A DNA stretch of 64,000 bases from Prillingera fragicola (taxonomy: Eukaryota; Basidiomycota; Tremellomycetes; Trichosporonales; Trichosporonaceae), in NCBI GenBank assembly GCA_002335605.1, contig BEDY01000014.1:209119-273118 (forward strand), given 5' to 3'. The stretch's first letter is position 1. Each line of letters opens with the position of its first letter. The translations under genes were made by a program, and so were the position numbers. The notes beneath the pieces are model-generated. The model saw nothing but the letters and a program-made list of their open reading frames with translations, did not search any database and was not told the origin of the DNA. Positions 34,615-47,600 of this stretch are shown piece by piece.

Positions 34615-35118
34615 ATGAGCGACACCACCTCCCCGCCGACTTCGCCACCTTCCTCACCCCACAGCCCCACCTGCTCCCCAGACACATTCAGCTACACCGA
34701 AGAGCCTCTTTGCACAGAGTATCAACCAAACTGGACGTGCCAACCCAACTGGCCGTGCGGCCACCCCACCAATCCATGGATCTGGAGCTACTTTCCGGCC
34801 AACGCCCGCGTCCACTCTCCGCGCTGGAGCCGCTCCTCGCGTCGGCGCATGTTTGACACGTCCTTTCTGCAAGTCTCACCCAAATCGCGACACCGTCAAC
34901 TAGCCAGCTCTTGCAGCAACAGCGCCACGGACGACTCGCGCACCAGTGACAGTTGCAGCGACGACCAACACTGTCGGCCGCAGAATGGCCCGAGCACCTC
35001 CACGGGGGCTTTGGCCGCGACGCGTACCCGCCCGGCACCGCGGGGCGACACGGTCCAGCGTACCGTTCTGTGGATCGAGGTACATGGGGACTCGGGCAGG
35101 CGTACGGACTTGGTCTAG
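34615..35118 (+). CDS. Doubtful small Ser/Pro-rich protein
   Basis: Open frame of 167 codons with a good start context (cacaATGAG). The product opens with a Ser/Pro/Thr-rich segment (SDTTSPPTSPPSSPHSP), then a Trp/Pro/Cys-rich stretch (NWTCQPNWPCGHP, NPWIWSYFP) and a basic Ser/Arg tail. I recognise no family, and an opposing minus-strand frame of similar length exists. The Trp-rich stretch is unusual for random sequence, but the evidence for a real gene is weak. It could also be one exon of a spliced gene. Confidence 0.3.
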   Translation: MSDTTSPPTSPPSSPHSPTCSPDTFSYTEEPLCTEYQPNWTCQPNWPCGHPTNPWIWSYFPANARVHSPRWSRSSRRRMFDTSFLQVSPKSRHRQLASSCSNSATDDSRTSDSCSDDQHCRPQNGPSTSTGALAATRTRPAPRGDTVQRTVLWIEVHGDSGRRTDLV

Positions 35119-35415
35119 ACTGTGCATGTAGAGCTGTTGCATGTTGTTGTCGTTGGATGGAAGCATGTGGATTAGTGAACTCTGCGTTGCTGGCTAATTC
35201 TGCCCCCGCTCCTGATGCCAAGTGGACTTCGATTGATAGAGAGGTGTTCAACATTACTCTCCTTTCCACCGAGCTTACAGAGTAACTCGGGCACGCGCTT
35301 TACACTAAACGACTCGACAGGTTAGTACGATGAGCTCTGATCCGCATTGGAGCGGATCCCTGGACTTGTGCTGACCCGTTCCAGCTCTATTTACCAGCAT
35401 TTGGAACGTGTCGCC

Positions 35416-36201
35416 ATGTCGTTCATGAACCCCTTTCGACGCGCGCAGGTCGAGCAGGAGTCGGGCCAGATCATCCTCCATATCAAGTGGGGCCGTGACA
35501 AGTGAGTATTCCGGGCATTGGCCACGAGCACAGCGTCGGCGCCGAGTCCGGCGCCGTCCTAGTGCTGCCCAGCTCGGTGCAGAGCACGTCCGCTGACAAC
35601 CAGGTTCAACATCCCCATCCCTCACCCCTCGTCGACCCCGCTGTCGACCCTTATCGCAACCCTGTCGCACCAGACGGGCATCAAGCCCGAGCAGCTCAAG
35701 CTCGTCTTCCGCGGCGCCGTCCTCAAGGACCCCTCACTGACGATTTCCGCGTACGGCATCGTCGACGGCTCCAACCTAGTGCTAATCGGCAAGGACGGCG
35801 ACGTGCCCGCGCCCGCACCGGCGCCGCAGCCGCAGCAGGTGGTCAAGAAGAAGAACAAGCAGCCCGAGACGGATACCGAGCAGGTCCTCACTGACTGGAT
35901 CCGCAACCTCGTCAACAACTGTGTCGACCCGCTGAGGGCGTCGATAGCGACGTTTGTCTCCCAGACCTCGCCCCATGCGACCAACAGGCCAAAGCATATT
36001 CCGCCCTTTGACCAGCTCCAGGCCGAGCACGCCAGGCTGAGTGAGCTGCTCCTCCGTGGACTGCTGGATATGGACGGCATCGAGATCCAGCCCGGATGGC
36101 AGCAGGCGCGCCAGGAACGCAAGGCTGGTGTCAAGCTGCTGCAGGGCGAGTTGACCAAGGTCGACGACGCTTGGGGGGAGCGCAAGCGTCTTGGCGCTTA
36201 G
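35416..36201 (+). CDS. Ubiquitin-like plus BAG domain Hsp70 co-chaperone
   Basis: Product of 227 residues from two exons (35416-35501, 35604-36201). Residues about 17-95 form a ubiquitin-like domain (IILHIKWGRDKFNIPI, GIKPEQLKLVFRGAVLKD, YGIVDGSNLVLIG). A Pro/Ala and Lys-rich linker follows. The C-terminal half is a three-helix BAG domain (LVNNCVDPLRASIATFV, AEHARLSELLLRGLLDMDGIE, GVKLLQGELTKVDDAW). BAG proteins bind the Hsp70 ATPase domain and trigger nucleotide release; the UBL may link to the proteasome, as in BAG1. No membrane anchor is seen, unlike yeast Snl1. It converges on HMT1. Confidence 0.87.
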
Positions 36202-36552
36202 GCATAGGGAGAGGCGAAGATTTCTGCCCAGAGAGAGAAGGCAGACTATAGACTCGGTTAGAATATCTCGTCCGCTTCAGTCAGTGTACGAGGTGGACGA
36301 GCCACAAACAGTAGAGGTTTCATGTATAGTCGCCGCGGACGCGTTGCATGAGGGTATCGTACAATGCACTTCTACTAGGACACCACTTCAGTACCTGTGT
36401 AATGGGCGAGTGCGAGCGGTGGTGGGGGTTGGGAATGAAATGATGAAGACAAGTTGTATGGGTGGGAGTGTGGAAGAGTTGGAGAACAGCAGAGCAGTTT
36501 ACGACCTGTGGTTAATCATCAGCGTCTAAAGGCGGCCAGCTAGCGGACAGAC
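36202..36552. other. Convergent 3' flanks of the BAG gene and HMT1
   Basis: 351 bp. A GT...CAG interval on the minus strand within 36507-36557 could be a terminal HMT1 intron, which would move the stop by one codon. No other feature. Confidence 0.35.
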
Positions 36553-37912
<1,360 letters not shown>

Positions 37913-38202
37913 GGTGCTGCTAAGTGCTGACTGGGGTCAAGGTGTGTAAGAGATGAGGAGTGAGAGGAGGTTCAGCAGCGAGCAGGAGGGGGATGAGGTA
38001 TGAGTAAACAGACGGGGGGATGGAGATGATCATAATCTTCAAGAGAGTATTTTGAATTGCCCAGATTCTGACGTGGATATTTTTTCAAACCAGGCACAAA
38101 CCACGTGGCATTATCAGATCCAGGCACGGGTCAGACTTTATCCATCTGGGTCATGTTTTGATCAAGAACAGCTACCCATCAATCACCCCACACGCAGGCA
38201 GC
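37913..38202. promoter_or_regulatory. Divergent promoter, HMT1 / RPP1
   Basis: A 290-bp spacer between two genes linked to RNA metabolism. GATGAG hexamers occur at 37952-37957 and 37992-37997, the core of the yeast PAC element of ribosome-biogenesis genes. A T-rich tract (atattttttcaaa) lies near 38079-38091. Confidence 0.4.
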
Positions 38203-39517
38203 ATGTACTACGACCTACACATCCCATACCCATCTCCAGACTTGGGTCTGGCTGGAAAGAAGAAGAAACAGCAGGGAAAGGGAAAGGGAAAAGCTACACA
38301 GGCAGACGAAGCTGTTCCTGTCCTTCCGGCAGACTGCTGGGCAGGTCTTTCAGGCAGCGAGCGCGCAGAGGTAGCTCGTCAGGTTGCATTGTCGGGACAC
38401 TGTGAGTACAAGAGTCTTGTGTTATTTATTGAGCCTAGCTAACCAGACCAGTGGGATACACTGTTGCCGCGTACACCGTCACTGCCGACCAGGCATCGCC
38501 CGTCACCCCCTGCCCGTTCGGCTCACCAGAGGCACGCTCGTTGCCATACCCCTCACTTGACCCTCGGTATGCCCAGCAGAGCTCTGAAGCTGGGCCCTCT
38601 CAGCCGACGCTGGTTCAGGTCACACGTTACCACATCAAGCTAGACGATGGAAAGCAGCACCCTATTGTGAGTGACCTTCCTGGCGGAAGTGACTGACGAT
38701 AGACTGCTGGCAACACAAACTTGCTGCGCGACTATGATCTTTTGAGCGTCTATGTCGGAAGCGACAAGGCTCTTCAGGCCGCTTGCACGGACCTGTCCAA
38801 CCCTGGCCCGAACCAGGTGAGCAGCCCACTTGTTGACAGAGGCTGGGACTGACGGCAAGATCTCCATTATCACTGTTCCCCTGCATGAGCGACCTTACCA
38901 CTTCCGTCTCAATCGCAAGCAGATCAAGCAGGCACAGCGCAATGGCGTGGTGGTAAGTTGGTCCGTCATCTGCAAGGCTGACCTCGCAGTTTGAGATCCT
39001 CTACTCTGCCGGCTTATTCCCGTCCCGATCAGTGCCAGCCGACATGGCGAGGAAGTATCGCCAGAACTTTCTCTCCAACGCTCGCGAGCTTGTTCGCGTT
39101 ACTGGTGGCCAGAACATCATATTCTCATCAGGCCCTGGTGGTAGCACGGAGGGTATGCGCGGGCCGCTGGACGTCGTCAACCTGTGAGTTTCCTTTCCTG
39201 TCATCATGACTGACAACCAGCGCAACGGTTCTCGGCGTTCCTGCCAACTTTGCCAAGGACGCCGTCTCCCGCACTCCCAAGGAGGTTCTTCTCCGCTCCC
39301 GTGAGTTTTACCTGCATTGATGTATGCTGACCTCACAGAGGCACGCCGCACATACAAGGCGGTCTTGTCCGCGCCTCGACTAGTGCCTGCGGCGTCCGAG
39401 GCGAACGGCGCCGGGGTCGACGTCGAGATGGCTGCTGGGGGCAAAACGGAAGGCAAGCCTGTGAAGCGCGCTGGCGGTGAGGCTACTGGCGGTGCGGCCA
39501 AGAAGGTCAAGGCGTAG
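38203..39517 (+). CDS. RPP1: RNase P / RNase MRP protein subunit RPP1 (Rpp30)
   Basis: Protein subunit of nuclear RNase P and RNase MRP, which process tRNA and rRNA precursors. The product is 357 residues in seven exons (38203-38401, 38452-38666, 38703-38816, 38860-38952, 38990-39183, 39221-39300, 39339-39517). Family landmarks are MYYDLHIPYP at the start, GYTVAAYTVT, LRDYDLLSVYVGSDKALQAAC, RPYHFRLNRKQIKQAQRNGV, FEILYSAGLF, NARELVRVTGGQNIIFSSGP and GPLDVVNLATVLGVP. The TIM-barrel fold of Rpp30 spans roughly 1-300. A Lys-rich insert (25-35) and a low-complexity basic tail flank it. All seven exons join in frame. Confidence 0.94.
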
Positions 39518-39924
39518 ATAGATAGAGAGAGGCTGCCATGTGCATGCACGCAGCATTAGACGCGCTCAAGATCACAAATACGTTGTTGGCAGCAGGGTGC
39601 TGGAAATTGGGCAGTATTCATGATCATCTGCATGGATATTTTTGATGTTCTGCTAAAACCATACTGAATAGAACCTTGACAGATACTGTCGAGCACATAG
39701 GCTGCAAAGAGCCAGCATGCATGCCCATCACCACAAGACACTTGCTCCCCACCACCCAGCCCGCTGCCACACCACGACGTCACAACCCCAAGCCCCGTGC
39801 CTGACCGGGGGCATCGATCGTCCACCACGTCCAACACATTACCCGTCCACATACTCTCCATCCTCTTCCTCCCTTTCTGCTCTTCTTTCTCTCTACCCTT
39901 ACCCCCAGTCTCTTTCTTGCAGAC
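39518..39924. other. Intergenic region upstream of twinfilin
   Basis: 407 bp. The right part is pyrimidine-rich (about 39845-39920), as in many fungal 5' UTRs and promoters. No other feature seen. Confidence 0.35.
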
Positions 39925-42268
39925 ATGTCCGCTCCGTCTGGCATCCGCGTCCCGCAGGACCTAACCGCCGCTTTTGGAGAGGCCACGCAGAACGCCGAGG
40001 GAGTGCGTGCGCTCGTGTTCGTCATTGAGGGAGGTGAGTTTGCGATCTCGAGATGGTACGGAGCGGCGTGTGATGTGGATTGCACAGGCTGGGAGAGAGG
40101 ATGGGATACCCTAGAGGGTGGGCAGCTCTTGAGGGATGCTCCGTCTTGAGCAGCGCTGGCGGCGGCTGTGCAGGATGTTTGTGTCTGTGTGCACCTTCCT
40201 CCGGACGGCAGCGATGAAGTGTGGGTCTTGCTTGCAGCAGCAGCAGCCCTGCGAGCTGGCGCTGTGTGACTAGTTAATTCTCGTCACGGCTTGTGCCTCC
40301 GTTACATCCAGCTCGCACGAGGACGCCGGTCCTTGTCCGTGTAGGATAAGCCCCCGGCCAGCGGATCTGCTGCTCGACTCATGTCCTATCCTCGGCCTGA
40401 GTGGGCAACACGCCGAGCACACATATGCCTCTCAGCCATCTCCATCTACATCCATCGAGCTAACTTGTGCCAGAATCCTACAAGCACCTCACAACCGTCA
40501 AGTCCGAGGGCAGCTACACGGATGACATTGCGCTGCTCCCCAAGACATTGCCTAGCCAGCAGACTCCGGCCTCGTTTGCGTACCGCCTCGACTCGAAGGC
40601 CGGCGGCGCGTACGAGTGGATGATGGTTACTTTTGTGCCCGATGACGCCGGCGTGAGTGCATTGCTGGGCGACGGAATAGTCGGTGGAGACCGCTGGACA
40701 GCCACGAAGTCGAGCCGTCCTGCCCCCATCGATGCGCCGCTCCCTGTCTTCATGAGCCTCATAGGTGCCAGAGCTGATTCTCCAGGTGCGCGCCAAGATG
40801 CTTCAGGCGAGCTCGCGCGCGGGCCTCCTCAAGTCGTTGGGCGCAAACAACTTCAAGCACGACTGGTTTGCGACTTCGTTGGTGAGTGTGGTAGGGAACA
40901 GCGCATACCGCGCCGCTCCTTCCTTTCTCTCAACTGTTCATGAGCTGACGGCCAGTCTGACCTCACCCCTGCCGCTCTCAAGAGCCACCTCAACCACATG
41001 CTCTCGCCCCCGCCCCTCACCGCGTCCGAGGTTGCTCTTGCCGAGGTCAAGGCTGCCGAGTCTGAAGAGGCCAAGCGTGTCGCTCTCGACGTCGAGACCA
41101 GCGCTGCGCGTCGTCGTGCTGTGATCGGTCTTGGTGGCAAGACCAAGTGGCAAGACGGCGTTGCGGACGCACTTGCCAAGGTGGCCGACAGGTCAGACGA
41201 CGGTTGGATCGTTACGCTGGTATGTGGAGGTGGTGACGCAGCGATGAACGATCGAGCTGACCGGCACAGGAAATTCCGGCGTCTGACACCGCCGCGATTC
41301 AGCTGCTCAAGTCGGAGACGTGTAAGCCTGGCGAGGTCGCGTCAAAGCTTCCGGAAAAGTCGCCCTGCTACGTGTTCTACTCGTACCCGACACCGCCTCC
41401 GCCCAAGCCGGCCGCTGCTCCCGCTGCTTCGTCGTCGCCTGCACTGGCCCGCAACACTTTCCAGGCTACGCAGGGCGGTGTCCGCAGCGTGGCTGCTAGC
41501 AACGCGCCTAGGATGGGCGAGGAGGAGTCAAAGATTGAGGAAAAGGAGGAGGAAGGTGCCGAGGGTGCCGAAGTGCCCGCGGCCGAGGTGGAGGGTCTCA
41601 AGATTGAGACGGACGAGACAGCGTCATCTGAAGTCAAGTCGCCAGAGGCACCGTCGCCTGCGGCTCCCGCGTCGCCTCCCCCACCTTCAAAGGGACGTGT
41701 CGTGTTTGTTTACTGGTGCCCGTCCGGCAGTCCTGTGCGCTTCCGCATGGTGTATTCCACAACTGTCCGTGGAATCCAGCAGGACGCGATGGACAAGGCG
41801 GGGATTGATATCGTGGCCAAGCTCGAGACCTCGGACAAGTCGGACCTGACAGAGAGCCAGATCCGTGACGCTGTCCCCAAAGGAACGACTGGCGCGTCTG
41901 GCGCGTCCAACCGCTTCAATGCGTCTGCATTCCAGTCCCCAACGCGCGGTCAGTCACTCCCCACTCCCGCCCCATCGTCGCGTGGCATCAACATGCCAGC
42001 GACAGCACCAGTGTTTGGCGCGCCAGCTCCGGCTGGCGCATTCGGCCGCCCTCGCCCAGTTGTCCGCGCTTCGAGTGCCCAGGGCATCACGGCGTCGGCG
42101 CCTGGTGCAGGAGGAGCAGCGTCTGCGCCCGTCAGCGCCGGCGGTGCCGCTGACGACGAGGAGGGGGACAGCGCCGACCGCATACGCAGCGCGTTTGACG
42201 CGTTTGGACCGCGCGTCAACAACTCTGGTGGAGGTTTTGCGCGTCCCCGCCCAGCTGGTCGTCGATAG
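39925..42268 (+). CDS. TWF1: Twinfilin-like actin-binding protein (two ADF-H domains)
   Basis: Cytosolic actin-monomer-binding and capping regulator. The product is 548 residues from five exons (39925-40033, 40474-40652, 40786-40881, 40956-41219, 41270-42268). The first ADF-H domain covers about 5-140 (SGIRVPQDLTAAFGEA, YEWMMVTFVPDDAGVRAKML). A second ADF-H region is clearest at about residues 370-425 (VVFVYWCPSGSPVRFRMVYST, then DKSDLTESQIRDAV). Twinfilins are usually about 330-350 residues; the extra length is a Pro/Ala/Glu-rich insert before the FVYWCP strand and a Gly/Ala/Pro-rich tail. Intron 1 is 440 nt, the longest in the window. The short exon 3 (96 nt) restores the G-actin-binding helix. 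Confidence 0.87.
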
Positions 42269-43609
42269 GGTGGACGGAATGTCACGGGATCAGTGCAGAC
42301 ATACACAACGGGGACCTGAACAGGGGTCCTTGCTTCCAAGCCAGTAATGTGACAGGTCACGCCTACTGAGAGAGTGGGCCAAGAGAAAATAAGACACAGA
42401 TGAAAGTTCTGCTCTAGCGACGGCGCAACGCTGCATGCCTGTCTGTGATCGCTGCCTGACTTTGCCCGCACTACGAGCTTTGCCCGCGTATCCGACGTTA
42501 GCGCCACACTATGGCCCAGCAACAGCCTCGTTCATGTCCGAACAAAGCTAGCGTGTTGCAGATCTGATGTGTATGGTTTATGGCTGATCAGGAAACGGAC
42601 GATCATGGAGGCTGTGTCCATTGTCCGCGGAGTAGGGCCGACTAGAATAATGCAGCAACGTCGAGCGCCAGTGTTGCATCATCGAGGGTATCGCCAGTGA
42701 TCCAGCGACCCTGGTATCAGTGGTGGTGGCCGACTCGGCATCCGCAACTCGTCGTGTCTGTCATCATGGCCGTCATACCGAGGGCAAGCACGACCCTGTG
42801 TCGGGCTCTTTGCACCGCAGCACACGACGACGCTGATGGGCCCTTGATTGACGCATGCTGGCGTCGACAGTGGGCGGTGTGGTTCCAACCGAGCCGACAA
42901 GAAGAGAGTTCGGAATACGACGACAATGCCGCGTCGTACCGCGTGGCCGACGAACGAGTTGCCCAAAGAAGGCGGTGCTCCACTACTGCCAACAATAGGT
43001 GATACCCGAGGCACTGTACCAGAGGCGTTATCGATGTTCCTGAAAGCTGCCTGGTTCTTGCTTGTCATCCAGACGAGGAGTAGCATGGCTTCTATTAAGG
43101 GACAGGCAACGAGCAGGCAGAGAGCAGGAAGAGCCAGGAGAGACCGCAGAAGACGAGCAACGAGAGCAACAGCAACGACGGCATCTTCGGCTCGGCAGGA
43201 ACGAAATCCGCAGCCAACAAAGTATCCTATCCATCGGAAATGGAAATCCACCCCTTGTTCCCTGTTGACGTTGACGAGCAGCAGCCCGGTGTCAACAGAG
43301 AGCGGACGACGAATGCGGATGGTCACATGGACATTACAATCCTTGGGATTCCTGACAGTCAAGGTCACGGCAGCAACGGCCGTGGAGTTGGAGGTTGGCA
43401 GCTGCCGTGACGCGCCGGCGCGCAAACCCCCCGTCCTGCATGGTCTCCGCTGTGGTTCCATACGCGATGTTTGTGCTGGCTCACAAAGCTGGACTGACCC
43501 CTCTGACAGACATATAAAGAAGAGGCCTCCTGCTCTATTCTTGCCCCTCATCCAGCTACAGTTTCTCTTCCTCGACTCTTCTTATAGTAAACCACTACAC
43601 TCTCGCAGA
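42269..43609. other. 1.3 kb intergenic region upstream of the lectin gene
   Basis: No supported gene. Plus-strand frames reading into the lectin from 42848 are not coding in character. A TATA box lies at its right end (43513-43518). Confidence 0.45.
43513..43518 (+). promoter_or_regulatory. TATA box of the lectin gene
   Basis: TATAAA in the context catataaagaagagg, about 92-97 bp upstream of the lectin start codon, followed by a pyrimidine-rich leader. Most promoters in this window lack a clear TATA box, so this fits a highly or conditionally expressed secreted protein. Confidence 0.55.
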
Positions 43610-44631
43610 ATGCTTTCCACTATCGCTTCCTTTGCCGTCCTCGCCGCCATTGCCCAGGCTAGCGCCATTTGGCCAGGTGGTAACGACGAAGTCTGTGTCG
43701 ACGTCCAGGGTGGTGTATTTGCCAACGGTACCCCCGTTCAAGTGTGAGTGGCACTTGACTCCCTTTGCAACACGGCACTGATGTCTCTAGCTACGACTGC
43801 AACGGCTCTGCTGCCCAGAAGTGGGCGCTCAAGCGCGGTGACAATGTGCTCCAGGTCGAGGGTACCAACTTCTGCCTCGACGCCGGCACCGAGCCTGCCA
43901 ACGGCACCAAGATGAAGATCTGGCAGTGCTACCCCGGTGCTCCCCAGCAGCAGTGGTACTTTACCGACGACAACCGCATTGCCCTCACTGGCAAGGGCAT
44001 GTGCCTCGACCTCCCCGGCGGTGCCATTGACAACGGCGGTCAGCTCCAGATCTGGGAGTGTGGCACCAACAACAACAACCAGGTCTTTACCGACGGCAAG
44101 CCCGTGACCCCCACCACTTCTGTGCCCCCCACCACTTCGGTGCCTCCCAGCTCAACCTCTGTCCCTCCCACCACGACCAGTACCGTGCCCCCCGCCAAGG
44201 GTTCGACCATCAACCCCGGAGACAACTTTGAGGTCTGCGTCGACGTCTCGGGTGGCGTCTTTGCCAATGGCACCCCCATCCAGAACTGGAAGTGCAACGG
44301 CACTCCTGCCCAGAAGTGGGAGATTTCGCGCGGTGACCACCTCGTCAAGCTCGCCGGCACCGACTTCTGCATAGACGCGGGAGAGAACCCCGCTCCCGGC
44401 TCGGCAGTCCACCTCTGGAACTGCTACCCGGGCCTCAAGCAGCAGCAGTGGTACTACACCGACGACAACCGTCTCGCCATCACCAACTCGGGTCTCTGCC
44501 TCGAGCTCACCAACGGCTCGGTCAATGACGGCAACTCGCTCCTCCTCCAGAACTGCGGTACCGGCAACGCCCACCAGGTCTTTGGCACCCGCACCCCCGC
44601 TGCTGGCCGCCGCCGCCGCCGCAACCTCTAA
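43610..44631 (+). CDS. Secreted protein with two ricin-B-type (beta-trefoil) lectin domains
   Basis: Product of 324 residues from two exons (43610-43743, 43791-44631). A signal peptide (STIASFAVLAAIAQASA, cleavage near 19) is followed by two homologous beta-trefoils, about 24-142 and 178-312, joined by a Thr/Ser/Pro-rich linker with PPTTSVPP-type repeats likely to be O-mannosylated. Each trefoil shows three sub-repeats (CVDV, CLDA/CIDA, CLDL/CLEL) with AQKW and QQQW motifs; the third sub-repeat ends QVF instead of QxW. The tail carries RRRRR. Only carbohydrate-binding modules are present: no catalytic ribosome-inactivating domain and no glycosidase. A cell-wall or carbohydrate-binding role is inferred. 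Confidence 0.9.
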
Positions 44632-47600
44632 GCGCATAGCTGCTTGCAACAACAACCGCCCTCTTCGTGTTCCGGCACGACACGAACTAATGGGGGCATG
44701 GACACTACTTTGCTAGTGCACAACCACGGACAGTGCATAGACCCCTTATTATTGTGCTATACGAACTATGAATCTGTATCCTAACATCTCTGCTGCATTT
44801 CGAGGCCCTCGCTGACTCTGGAAGAAGCACAACACTGCCCCCACCCCCAGTTGTTGTGATCCACGCCACAAACAGACGCCACCAACTTGAGCGCGGGTCG
44901 GCATCCTCGGCGCGCGCACTGAAGCGCGGAATGCCGGCAGAGCAGCGTGTGGCGCGCGGTGAGACACCCGACCTCTACTTCCATGCATTCCATGTCCATC
45001 CCTTGGCTGCCGACTCTCTCTTGCGCTCTGTGCGGCGACGTCCAGCCCCAGCTGCCAGCTGACTCGTCTGTAACGTCGGCAAAAATACCAGCAGAGTCAT
45101 GTGTGACGCAACTCTTGATCTCATGTCTCGAAGTGCCAGCATGCGGGGAAGGCACCCACCAGGGTTTCGTCCAACATGTTGTGGTCTCCTAAACATCTGC
45201 AAGAGTAATGACATCAACCTCTGGCCAATGTTCAGAAGCAAGTCAGAGCTGGTGGAGCCGATCCCGTCCAACCCAAACTCTGAACACTCCACAGCTGCAA
45301 GGCAGGCAACATTGACCCAGCTACCCTTGTCGTCTTGCTTTCATCTTTCGCATCCGCGGCTTGCGTGGTGCCATGAGAATGAGAATTCAAGGATTCAAAA
45401 AAGAGGACCCTCGTACTTTGACTAGCTGTTGCTTGCCGACCCGTTGGTGTCGCATCGCCTCGGATGTCAGTGGAGCATAACTCTTGGATCTGGGAGAGCA
45501 CCCTGTGATGGCCAGTGTCAAGGCTTGCGCAAGGCCGTCGGAACGGAAGCAGGAGGTAGCATGTGCAGCCATTGGGTATCCTAGATCAAGCGGCCCGTTG
45601 ACGGGCCGTGGATACAGAGCGTATGCGGATTTCGGGGGGCAGTGCAGTGTCGGCGCCGAGCGAGCTGGGTGTGGATGCCCGCATGCCCGAGAGGTTGTCG
45701 CTTCCGAAGACTGACTAGCCCGCATGCTTGTCAACCCTAAGCACCGCAACAGGGCTCTCAAGTAGTCTGTAGCAGGGACGACATTACAGATCAAGGTCGT
45801 CGAGTACTAGTCACTCGGCGTGGTGCCTGGGGGTTATCCATCAAAACATGTCAATCAACGGCCAACAACCAAGTAGGCCCAAGAGCATGACGCACGGCAG
45901 ACGAAGCAGCATGCGTGGCATGCGTGCGTGGGCTGTCATCATGGGAAGTTGCAAGAATCGTGCACCCCTGAGTGCATGGACTAGGCATGAACTCGTCGTC
46001 GACGTCTTCTGGTGCCAAGCAAGAGCAACTAGCTTGCGCTGGAGCAGAAGCAACAAGAGCAGGTGACCGCAGTACTGGACGGGACGCCATGCCGGTAAGT
46101 AGAGAGGACAATGTTGGAGCCGCCATGGCCCTGTCTCAGCTGCATCACGAGTCAGCCATGTCCATCTTCTCGACAAGGTTGGGCAATGATCGCAGATGCC
46201 CGTTCATGCCTATTGATCATCTTTGCCGGCTTCCTTTGCCGGAAACTGCACCACAGCGTTTACCGGGTTTGCCGTACCTTTCAAGCCGGACTGATTACAA
46301 TGTCGCTGTCTCGGATCAGTAGACATGGGTGCGGCGGTTGCGAGCGGGGCTGTGCATGGCGAGTACGCCTCTATTCCTGGCTCAAGCTCACCCTTCGACA
46401 CCGAGTGTGGCAGCATCAGCTCATGATCGCGAGGGTCCGCACAGCACTGATTATGGGGAGCGTGTGGCGTCGACAAGCGGCCTCAACGCCGGTTTGAGTG
46501 TTCGGGCAACTCGACGATTTAGCTTCATGGGAATCATGAGCAATTCAGTCAAACTATATCCATCCTCAATTCATGTCTGTGGTTTCAAGATAGCGACAGC
46601 AAGGCACTGCCTCTGACCAGCCATCTTCGTATTTCATGATCATGACAGAATCCAGCACTGCGGTCCGCAGCTACTGACGCGCTGCCTAGGTAAATGGCCG
46701 ACGTCACTCAGTGTCAAACACTGTACAAGAAGCGCTGCAGAAATCGAACCTAGCTCACGACTTGGCAACCGAACGCCTGCTCCCCACGCTAAGACTCGCA
46801 GCTTCCAAACTGCGTGCGGCGGTACTGTTCATCAAATTCCTCATACCGCGGCCACAGCGATCATCTAACGTAGACGGGAGAGGCACGACCAACTGTTTTT
46901 TCTGTGCGTAGAACAAAGGATGTGATCACACAGGTACAGAAATTTCAATGAACTTATGCTCGGTCGCTCAGTGGCGATGCTTTTCCCACGATTGTATTCG
47001 CCTTGAGGGTGGGAGAGCTTGGATCCTTGGACCTGTGCAGCAGTAGCGAGGATGCGTTATTGACTCGGCGGTGGCATTGGGACGTCAGTGGCATTGAGCA
47101 GCGGCGGCTCGATGTGGGAGAATTGTGGCCAGCTGCATCTCTCATGAATTGTCATGCGAGACGTTGGATCTTAGTCGAGGCCTTTAGTATCGCTGATTGT
47201 GGTACACGTGTGGGCCCTCGAGGGTTGGGCGTAGTTGTTGACACGAGTGTAGCGAGCATGATTTATTTTCCATAAGAAGGTCTTGAGGCGGCCATAGTGG
47301 CCGAAGCTATGTCAGATTCTGGTAGACGCTGGTTAACGAATCAGTAGCTGCTCTCAGGTATACCGGCCTGTGTTTAAGGCAATGCATCTAAATAGGATGA
47401 CTCTGTGATCCGGAGTTGTGCTGAATTAATGAGAGAGAATTGCGCTGCTGGTGGTGTCAGGCAACCAGGTGAGCTTGGGCTACTCGTTCCCTCAGAACAC
47501 TCAGTCCAATGTATTTAAATTGACAGCAGTGCACTTTTTGGTCTCTCATTTGAAAAGCATTTGGCCTCTTCACCAATGCTACGTTGCTGAAGTAGAGAGC

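Noticed and set aside
43610..44631. Ricin-type toxin
   Set aside because: Only carbohydrate-binding B-type modules are present; there is no catalytic N-glycosidase domain.
46730..46790. tRNA-like B-box on the minus strand (ggttcgattt)
   Set aside because: Flanking bases do not form a T-stem, and no A-box or acceptor stem is found at the expected distance.
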